NCBI GenBank assembly: GCA_023141985.1
Contig: JAGLKH010000031.1
Location: forward strand, 1 to 5,020
Length of the DNA: 5,020 bases
Reading direction: 5' to 3'
Source of the DNA: Flavobacteriaceae bacterium
GTDB taxonomy: Bacteria > Bacteroidota > Bacteroidia > Flavobacteriales > Flavobacteriaceae
Part shown: positions 1 to 5,020 of the stretch, one piece after another
Position numbering within the stretch: position 1 is the first letter of the stretch
Layout of the letters: the number at the start of each line of letters is the position of its first letter
Notes under the pieces: model-generated
Told to the model about the DNA's origin: nothing
The model's database searches: none
The model's input: the letters and a program-made list of their open reading frames with translations, nothing else
Translations under genes and position numbers: made by a program

Positions 1-687
1 ACTTCTAAATTAGATATGCCTTTCTTTTATTTAGGTGGTAATCATGATCTTACAAATCCTATAATGAGAGCGTTTTGGAAACAGCGTTTTGGACCACGAT
101 ATTATCATTTTGTTTATGAAAATATATTATTCTTAATGATGGATTCTGAAGATTTTGAAGAAAAGCGTATGCAAGAAATCTATTTGGCAAGAGCAAAAGC
201 AATTAAAATAATAGATGGTAAAATTGAAGGAACATATGAAGACTCCGAATACTATCATATGCCTGAACGTAGAACTGGAGCAATGAGTAGTGCTCAATTA
301 GAATATTATAAGCAAGTACTTCAACAATATCCAAATGTAAAATGGACATTTGTACTCATGCATAAGCCTTTGTGGATGCGAGAAGATGAAAAAGGTCTAG
401 GAAAACTTGAAGATGCTTTAGGAAATAGACAATACTCGGTAATTAATGGTCATTTTCATTCATTTTCTCACAGAATAATAAACGGTAAGGATTACATGAT
501 TTTAGGTACTACCGGAGGAAGTCAAGCTAAGGAGGATATTAGCTCATTTGATCATATAACTTTAGTAAGAATGGCAAAAGAAAAACCGGTAATAACACAT
601 TTAAGAATGGATGGTATTTTAGATGAAACAGGTCATATTCCTTTAAATGGTGATAGTCTCTCTTTTCAAGCTTCAAAATACAAGTAA
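1..687 (+). CDS. Calcineurin-like metallophosphoesterase, 5'-truncated by window edge
   Basis: The reading frame is open from base 1, so the gene begins outside the window; the Met codon at 16 is internal and not the start. The visible 228 residues hold the C-terminal half of a calcineurin-like phosphoesterase domain. LGGNHD (about visible residues 11-16) is the family's GNH(D/E) metal-binding and catalytic motif. LMHKPLW, with His at visible residue 121, is the next metal-binding His, and GHFHS (150-154) is the final GHxH motif. The earlier DxH and GDxxD motifs must lie upstream. Such enzymes use a di-metal centre to hydrolyse phosphomono- or diesters; the substrate cannot be predicted here. 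The part after the GHxH motif, about 70 residues, contains a TTGGSQ stretch and finishes the fold. Export cannot be judged because the N terminus is missing. A 95-bp gap follows, so it is probably not in the same transcript as the next gene. Confidence 0.9.
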   Translation, partial: TSKLDMPFFYLGGNHDLTNPIMRAFWKQRFGPRYYHFVYENILFLMMDSEDFEEKRMQEIYLARAKAIKIIDGKIEGTYEDSEYYHMPERRTGAMSSAQLEYYKQVLQQYPNVKWTFVLMHKPLWMREDEKGLGKLEDALGNRQYSVINGHFHSFSHRIINGKDYMILGTTGGSQAKEDISSFDHITLVRMAKEKPVITHLRMDGILDETGHIPLNGDSLSFQASKYK

Positions 688-707
688 ATTGAACCTTTTT
701 TTGTCAT

Positions 708-739
708 TTTGATTTAGATATAAAAAACCACTAACTTAG
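708..739 (+). promoter_or_regulatory. Candidate Bacteroidota-type promoter for the DUF1330-molybdoenzyme operon
   Basis: TTTG at 708-711 is followed after 20 bp by TAACTTAG at 732-739, one mismatch from the TAnnTTTG -7 box. Spacing suits the Bacteroidota primary sigma factor. Transcription would begin near 746, giving a leader of roughly 35-40 nt before the ATG at 783. A rival -7 box, TAACTTTA at 764-771, has no TTG at the right distance upstream and would leave almost no leader. This is a consensus match by eye in AT-rich DNA. Confidence 0.35.
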
Positions 740-782
740 TTCTCCTGTCAAAAGGTATATATTTAACTTTAATTCATAAACT

Positions 783-1172
783 ATGCTTTCTAATCAAATT
801 TCTCCAACCGATACTCAATTAGCAGAACTACAATCCTATCCACAAAATACGCCTTTAGTCATGCTTAATATTTTAAAATTTAAAGAGCAAACAAGTACAA
901 ATGAAACTGGACAAGAAGCTTATGCACGTTATTTAAAAAATGCGACTCCTTTTGTTGAGAAATCGGGTGGAAAATTAATTTGGAAAGGTCAAGTTCATAG
1001 TACAGTTATTGGAAATTCAGATAATCAGCCACATGTAGTCTTTTTGGTGGAATACCCAACAGTAAATCATTTTTTTTCTATGGTGTCTAATCCTGAATAT
1101 CAAAAAATTGCAGGCGATAGAGCTATCGCTTTAGAATATGGTGGTTTAATCGCTTGCCAAAACGCAAAATAA
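783..1172 (+). CDS. DUF1330 family protein (dimeric alpha/beta barrel)
   Basis: This 129-residue protein resembles the DUF1330 family, small ferredoxin-like proteins of the dimeric alpha/beta-barrel superfamily. Visible family features are an N-terminal strand VMLNILKF (26-33), a helix beginning YARYLKNATPFVEKSGG with the typical Gly-Gly turn, a central strand VVFLVEYP, and a helix with SNPEYQKIAGDRAIA, the characteristic xPEYQ...R segment. There is no signal peptide, so it is probably cytoplasmic. Its biochemical role is unknown; related folds bind small organic molecules or act as monooxygenases or isomerases, but no catalytic residue can be assigned. An in-frame TAA at 777-779 just upstream limits the start to 783, and the next Met (27) would remove the first strand. 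The stop lies only 4 bp before the molybdoenzyme start, strongly suggesting one mRNA and perhaps translational coupling. No Shine-Dalgarno is seen, as is usual in Bacteroidota. Confidence 0.85.
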   Translation: MLSNQISPTDTQLAELQSYPQNTPLVMLNILKFKEQTSTNETGQEAYARYLKNATPFVEKSGGKLIWKGQVHSTVIGNSDNQPHVVFLVEYPTVNHFFSMVSNPEYQKIAGDRAIALEYGGLIACQNAK

Positions 1173-1176
1173 CATA

Positions 1177-3282
1177 ATGGATACAATTAAAAATCATTAT
1201 CGCACATGTAACCTTTGTGAAGCCATGTGTGGTTTAGAAATCAAACATACTAAAACTGATGTCATTTCAATAAAAGGCGATAAAAATGATGATTTAAGCA
1301 AAGGTCATATTTGCCCTAAAGCAGTAGCTTTACAAGATTTATATCATGACAAAGACCGGCTTAAAACACCCATAAAAAGAACTGAAAACGGTTGGATAGA
1401 CATTTCTTGGAAAGAAGCTTTTGATGATGTTACAGAAAACATAAAATCTATACAAACCAAGTATGGCAAAAACGCCATTGGCTCTTATCGCGGTAATCCC
1501 ACAGTCCATAATATAGGTTTAATGCTTTTTGGAACTCCCTTTATGCAAAGCATTGGTTCCAACCAAAAATATACAGCAACCTCAGTAGATCAATTACCTC
1601 ATCATTTTGCATCCTTAATGATGTTTGGACATTATTTAATGTTTCCTATTCCGGATATAGATCGCACAGATTTTATGCTAATTATGGGTGGAAATCCAGC
1701 TGTTTCTAACGGAAGTATTATGACTGCTCCCGATTTTTCAAATCGGTTAAAAGCCATAAAAAAAAGAGGTGGTGAAGTTGTAGTTGTTGATCCTAGATTT
1801 ACTGAAACCTCTAAACTTGCCAGCCAGCATCATTATATAAAACCTGGAACTGATGCTTTTTTACTATTAGCATTAATTCATGTGGTTTTTGAAAAAAAGT
1901 TAGAAACAAAAGGCCATCTTAAAGATCATTTAAATGGTTGGGATACCATAAAATCACTTGTAAAAGCATATCCGCCAGAAAAAATTGCTAACATAGTTGG
2001 TATAGATGCCAAAGCTATCACAGAATTAGCTCTAAAATTTGCGACTTCTAAAACTGCGGTTTGCTATGGTAGATTAGGCCTATCTACACAAGAATTTGGT
2101 GGATTATGCCAATGGCTAGTTAACGTTCTAAATTGTATAACTGGAAATTTAGATACAGAAGGCGGCGCATTATTTACAAAACCTGCAATAGATATTGTAG
2201 GCATGTCTAAAATGACACGAAAAACAGGAAGTTTCAACAAACGGCAATCTCGTGTTCATAATTTACCGGAATTTACCGGCGAATTTCCTGTTGCTACTTT
2301 AGCCGATGAAATTTTAACTCCAGGAGAGGATCAAATAAAAATGATGATTACCATTGCTGGAAACCCTGTAATATCTACTCCAAATGGTAAGCATCTTGAA
2401 AGTGCTTTAGAATCTTTAGAATATATGGTTGCTATTGATATTTATTTAAATGAAACTACCAAACATGCCAATATCATTTTACCAACAACAACTGGGTTAG
2501 AAACATCTTTGTACGATTTAGTATTTCATCAATTTGCGATTCGCAATACTGCTAAATATTCAGAAGCACTGTTTGAAAAAACAGAAGAACAACGACACGA
2601 TTGGGAAATATTAAAGGAACTCACAACACGTTTAAGTGGACAAGAAAATCCGTTAAATTTAGAGCAAACATTAGATTACATGCTTCAATTTAGTACTTAT
2701 CAAGACCCTAAACTCTCGGTTGCTGAACTAAAAAAGCATCCTCACGGATTAGATTATGGTCAATTAAAACCTCAATTACCTGAACGTTTATTTACAGCAG
2801 ATAAAAAAGTAGAATTAGCACATCCTTTATTTATTACAGACTTAGACCGTTTAAATACAAAACTCTTACAATTAGAAAACGAATCAAATTCGGCGTATCC
2901 TTTTTCATTAATTGGCAGAAGAGGCTTGCGTTCTAACAATTCCTGGATGCACAATAGCAAACGATTAGTTAAAGGGAAAGAACGTTGCACATTACTCATT
3001 CACTCTAAGGATGCTAACACTCTAAATATTAAAGATGGACAAGACGTAACAGTAACCTCTAACGTTGGGCAAGTAAAAATTCCTATAGAAATTACAGACA
3101 GCATGATGCAAGGTGTTGTTAGTATTCCTCATGGTTGGGGACATCATAGAAAAGGTACAAGCATTTCTATTGCTCAAAATCATGCTGGAGTTAGTTTAAA
3201 TGACTTAACCAATAATATACAATTAGACACCTTAACTGGCAATGCCGATTTTAGCGGAACCAGGGTTAAGATTGAAGACTGA
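1177..3282 (+). CDS. Molybdopterin (bis-MGD) oxidoreductase with [4Fe-4S] site, substrate unknown
   Basis: This 701-residue protein belongs to the DMSO reductase superfamily. Residues 1-60 form the Mo/W bis-MGD [4Fe-4S] domain with C11-x2-C14-x3-C18-x27-C46. Residues about 60-490 form the molybdopterin core: GGNPAVSN (171-178), VDPRFTETS (204-212) and PGTD (223-226) are dinucleotide-binding motifs, followed later by AGNPVIS and ILPTTTGLE. Residues about 575-700 are the molydopterin-dinucleotide-binding C-terminal domain, with RRGLRSNNSW (581-590) and HGWGHH (652-657). No Tat or Sec signal is present, so it should be cytoplasmic. The length matches compact single-subunit relatives of formate dehydrogenase and assimilatory nitrate reductase. 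The position of the Cys/Sec molybdenum ligand of those enzymes appears to be Asp138 (SVDQLPHH), and the neighbouring catalytic His of formate dehydrogenase is Gln139. I therefore do not call it a formate dehydrogenase. The reaction and electron acceptor are unknown. The nearby fdhD suggests its Mo centre needs sulfuration. It is intact, with no frameshift. Confidence 0.93.
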   Translation: MDTIKNHYRTCNLCEAMCGLEIKHTKTDVISIKGDKNDDLSKGHICPKAVALQDLYHDKDRLKTPIKRTENGWIDISWKEAFDDVTENIKSIQTKYGKNAIGSYRGNPTVHNIGLMLFGTPFMQSIGSNQKYTATSVDQLPHHFASLMMFGHYLMFPIPDIDRTDFMLIMGGNPAVSNGSIMTAPDFSNRLKAIKKRGGEVVVVDPRFTETSKLASQHHYIKPGTDAFLLLALIHVVFEKKLETKGHLKDHLNGWDTIKSLVKAYPPEKIANIVGIDAKAITELALKFATSKTAVCYGRLGLSTQEFGGLCQWLVNVLNCITGNLDTEGGALFTKPAIDIVGMSKMTRKTGSFNKRQSRVHNLPEFTGEFPVATLADEILTPGEDQIKMMITIAGNPVISTPNGKHLESALESLEYMVAIDIYLNETTKHANIILPTTTGLETSLYDLVFHQFAIRNTAKYSEALFEKTEEQRHDWEILKELTTRLSGQENPLNLEQTLDYMLQFSTYQDPKLSVAELKKHPHGLDYGQLKPQLPERLFTADKKVELAHPLFITDLDRLNTKLLQLENESNSAYPFSLIGRRGLRSNNSWMHNSKRLVKGKERCTLLIHSKDANTLNIKDGQDVTVTSNVGQVKIPIEITDSMMQGVVSIPHGWGHHRKGTSISIAQNHAGVSLNDLTNNIQLDTLTGNADFSGTRVKIED

Positions 3283-3307
3283 TTGATTTGAAATTGCTTT
3301 AGAAAAA

Positions 3308-4105
3308 ATGAAAATAAAAATCACATTAACTCTTATTTTGCTTGTATTTAACCAAATAACTTGGTCACAAACAATAATTGATAGTAGTAAAGTTATTAAA
3401 GTACTATCATTTAATATACTTCATGGAGCTACAACCAAAGGAGATTTTGATTTGGATGCAATAGCTAAAGTAATTATAGATGCCAATCCTGATTTTGTTG
3501 CACTTCAGGAAGTTGATTACAAAACAAAAAGAGCAAAAAACTATGATTTAGTAACCGAACTTGGGTGGCGAACAAAAATGTCACCTATTTATGCTAGAGC
3601 TATGCACTATGATGGTGGTGAATATGGTGAAGGCGTATTATCCAAACACACTTTTTTACAAACAAGAAATGTCGCTTTACCTTTCACTAAAGGAGATGAA
3701 CCTAGAGCTGCTTTGGAAATTATTACTATAATTCCTTCAAAAGATACTATAGCTTTTATTGGCACACATTTGGATCATCTTGATAATGAAACCAACAGAA
3801 TTATGCAAGCCAAACAATTAAACAAGGTTTGTTCTTCAAACCCTTATCCAACCATTTTAGCTGGAGATTTAAATGCTCAACCGAAAAGCAATACTATGAA
3901 AATTCTTGAAGAAATATGGGTTGGATCTTATGATAAAAATAACCCCAAACCAACTTACCCTTCAGATAACCCTTCAATTAAAATTGATTATGTTTTGTTT
4001 TATCCTAAACATCGATGGAAAGTCCTTAATACTGAAGTAATTCAGGACGAAATTGCATCTGATCATTGCGCCTATTTAGTAACACTTCAGTTATTGGATG
4101 AATAA
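3308..4105 (+). CDS. Exported endonuclease/exonuclease/phosphatase (EEP) family protein
   Basis: This 265-residue protein starts with a Sec-type signal peptide: lysines at 2 and 4, a hydrophobic stretch at about 5-17, and likely cleavage near residues 20-22 (WSQT). It is thus probably periplasmic or secreted; no lipobox Cys is seen. The mature part is a nearly minimal EEP (DNase I-like) domain with the motifs in order: LSFNILHG (N36), ALQEVD (E68), GTHLDH (H154, D156), AGDLNAQP (D187, N189), KIDYVLF (D227) and SDH (D252, H253). These are the metal-binding and catalytic residues, so the enzyme should be an active Mg-dependent phosphodiesterase or phosphatase. Substrates in the family include DNA, RNA, sphingomyelin and inositol phosphates; the EVD...Y and THLDH style is common in exported Bacteroidota members annotated only as family proteins. 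The gene starts 25 bp after the molybdoenzyme stop in the same direction, with an A-rich stretch before the ATG, so it may be co-transcribed. Confidence 0.92.
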   Translation: MKIKITLTLILLVFNQITWSQTIIDSSKVIKVLSFNILHGATTKGDFDLDAIAKVIIDANPDFVALQEVDYKTKRAKNYDLVTELGWRTKMSPIYARAMHYDGGEYGEGVLSKHTFLQTRNVALPFTKGDEPRAALEIITIIPSKDTIAFIGTHLDHLDNETNRIMQAKQLNKVCSSNPYPTILAGDLNAQPKSNTMKILEEIWVGSYDKNNPKPTYPSDNPSIKIDYVLFYPKHRWKVLNTEVIQDEIASDHCAYLVTLQLLDE

Positions 4106-4115
4106 TTATGTTCGA

Positions 4116-4160
4116 TTATATTCGTTTATTGCAATTTCTTTAATATAATAAACGCTATAA
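4116..4160 (+). terminator. AT-rich inverted repeat after the EEP gene; possible weak terminator or operator
   Basis: CGTTTATT (4123-4130) pairs perfectly with AATAAACG (4147-4154), with a 16-nt loop. An outer arm, TTATA (4116-4120) with TATAA (4156-4160), extends this to 13 base pairs around a small asymmetric internal loop. It begins 10 nt after the EEP stop codon and precedes the fdhD promoter region. The stem is AT-rich and no clean T tract follows, so it is not a classical intrinsic terminator. It may instead stabilise the mRNA 3' end or act as a protein-binding palindrome. Confidence 0.4.
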
Positions 4161-4167
4161 ATTCTCT

Positions 4168-4200
4168 TAACTTTGTTTAAATTAGTCTCGTTTAATCTTG
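4168..4200 (+). promoter_or_regulatory. Candidate promoter(s) for fdhD
   Basis: TAACTTTG at 4168-4175 is a perfect match to the Bacteroidota -7 box TAnnTTTG, but no TTG lies 17-23 bp upstream. Alternatively, the TTTG inside it (4172-4175) may serve as the -33 element for TAATCTTG at 4193-4200, one mismatch from consensus with a 17-bp spacer. The two readings exclude each other for a single start site. They give leaders of roughly 40 nt or roughly 15 nt before the ATG at 4221. Either would let fdhD be transcribed independently of the upstream genes. Confidence 0.45.
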
Positions 4201-4220
4201 ACTGAAAATTTAATAATATT

Positions 4221-5020
4221 ATGGCAACGCGAAAATATGAAGGCAAGAAATTTGACTCTAATGAAGTGAATAAAACTATAGACTCACTGACAGTAGAAGA
4301 AGCCTTGCAAATAAATATAAATAACAAACCCTTTACAGTGTCAATGCGAACACCTGGTGAGGACATGAGTTTGGTTCGTGGGATGTTACATTCTGAAGGT
4401 GTATTAAATAATATTGAATTCATTCCAGAGCTTTCTATCAAAAAAGAAAACAATGATGGAATCGTAACTGTTGTTAATCTTGATATTCCTAAAAATGAAT
4501 TAGGTGAAGGCTATTCTAATAGCAGAAGTTTATTGTCAGTTTCATCTTGTGGCATCTGCGGAAAAACGGAACTTAGTGATTTAGCCTTTATTGGAAAAAC
4601 CGTTGATGAAAATAAGAAAATTGATGTCAATTTAATTCATCAACTTTTTGAACGTATGAATGCCATACAACATAATTTCAAACAATCTGGAGGCACACAT
4701 GCTGCTGTTGCATTTACTTTAGCTGGTAAGCTACTTTCTTCTATGGAAGATATAGGCAGGCATAATGCTGTTGATAAAGTAATAGGTAAATTAATTCATT
4801 TAAAAAAACTGAAGCAAGCTAAAATAATGATCGTTAGTGGTCGTATTTCTTATGAAATTGTTGTAAAATGCTTTAAAGCCAGAATTCCATTCTTAGCGGC
4901 AGTTTCTGCACCTTCTTCCCTGGCTGTAGATTATGCCAAAGAACTTGGAATTACCCTTTTTGCATTTTGTCGAAATGATAGAGCAACTTGTTATTCCAAT
5001 CCGCAACGCACTAAAATAAA
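4221..5020 (+). CDS. fdhD: FdhD, sulfurtransferase for bis-MGD molybdoenzymes; 3' end cut by window edge
   Basis: The frame is open from ATG 4221 to the window end, giving 266 complete codons without a stop. FdhD transfers sulfur from a cysteine desulfurase (IscS in E. coli) to the molybdenum of the bis-MGD cofactor, and acts in the cytoplasm. Family signatures are all present: MRTPGED (42-48) and LHSEG (56-60) in the N-terminal part, SSCGICG with C110 and C113 (the CxxC sulfur-carrying pair), SGGTHAA, MEDIGRHNAVDKVIG, VSGRISYEIV and SAPSSLAVDYAKELGITLFAF. The last visible residues, CYSNPQRTKI, resemble the C-terminal end of E. coli FdhD (277 residues), so the stop is probably only a few codons beyond the window. 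An in-frame TGA at 4203-4205 fixes 4221 as the most upstream ATG. The likely client is the molybdoenzyme at 1177-3282. The 115-bp gap with its own candidate promoter suggests separate transcription. Confidence 0.96.
   Translation, partial: MATRKYEGKKFDSNEVNKTIDSLTVEEALQININNKPFTVSMRTPGEDMSLVRGMLHSEGVLNNIEFIPELSIKKENNDGIVTVVNLDIPKNELGEGYSNSRSLLSVSSCGICGKTELSDLAFIGKTVDENKKIDVNLIHQLFERMNAIQHNFKQSGGTHAAVAFTLAGKLLSSMEDIGRHNAVDKVIGKLIHLKKLKQAKIMIVSGRISYEIVVKCFKARIPFLAAVSAPSSLAVDYAKELGITLFAFCRNDRATCYSNPQRTKI

Noticed and set aside
16..18. ATG at 16 as start of the metallophosphoesterase
   Set aside because: The frame stays open upstream to base 1 and the domain's first two metal-binding motifs are missing, so the gene is truncated by the window and does not start here.
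693..756. Inverted pair ACCTTTT / AAAAGGT with a T run after the metallophosphoesterase gene, considered as a terminator
   Set aside because: The 50-nt loop and 7-bp AT-rich arms would not form a stable terminator, and the T run lies in the first arm, not after the stem.
1114..1129. Near-perfect palindrome, GCGATAG and CTATCGC separated by 2 bp, about 48 bp before the molybdoenzyme start
   Set aside because: It falls in the conserved GDRAIA coding segment of the DUF1330 gene. The 2-nt loop is too tight for a good RNA hairpin, and there is no independent sign of a regulatory role.
2260..2279. Perfect tandem direct repeat AATTTACCGG x2
   Set aside because: It is only two 10-bp copies inside the molybdoenzyme coding sequence. 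The unit is not a multiple of three, so it does not repeat the protein; it is most likely chance.
2772..2999. 75-codon open frame on the minus strand inside the molybdoenzyme gene
   Set aside because: It lies entirely within a conserved, intact coding region on the other strand and has no recognisable motif.
4106..4453. 115-codon open frame on the minus strand, overlapping the start of fdhD
   Set aside because: It runs antisense through the well-supported 5' part of fdhD and the AT-rich gap, and its translation shows no recognisable domain.

Overview
The window looks like chromosomal DNA from a Bacteroidota member, most likely Flavobacteriia. It is AT-rich. Starts are preceded by A-rich stretches instead of Shine-Dalgarno sites, and candidate promoters resemble the Bacteroidota -33 TTG / -7 TAnnTTTG pattern. 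The proteins also read as flavobacterial. I see no mobile element, tRNA, rRNA or CRISPR array. Genus and species cannot be told from the sequence alone.

Layout: all five genes lie on the + strand. (1) 1-687 is the C-terminal part of a calcineurin-like metallophosphoesterase whose start lies outside the window. (2) After a 95-bp gap with a plausible promoter, 783-1172 encodes a small DUF1330-type dimeric alpha/beta-barrel protein. (3) Four bases later, 1177-3282 encodes a 701-residue molybdopterin (bis-MGD) oxidoreductase with an N-terminal [4Fe-4S] site. (4) 25 bp further on, 3308-4105 encodes an exported endonuclease/exonuclease/phosphatase (EEP) family protein. (5) After a 115-bp gap holding an AT-rich inverted repeat and a perfect TAnnTTTG box, 4221-5020 encodes FdhD, the sulfurtransferase that activates bis-MGD enzymes. 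It is cut by the window edge only a few codons before its expected end.

How it fits together: the molybdoenzyme and FdhD form a natural pair, an oxidoreductase and the factor that places the sulfido ligand on its molybdenum. DUF1330 is probably co-transcribed with the oxidoreductase. The EEP protein may belong to the same transcript, but its chemistry has no obvious link. The most interesting point is that the oxidoreductase has an Asp where formate dehydrogenases carry the Cys/Sec molybdenum ligand, and lacks their catalytic His next to it. It is therefore probably not a formate dehydrogenase despite its fdhD neighbour, and its substrate and electron partner are unknown. No partner Fe-S, cytochrome or flavin subunit is encoded in the window.
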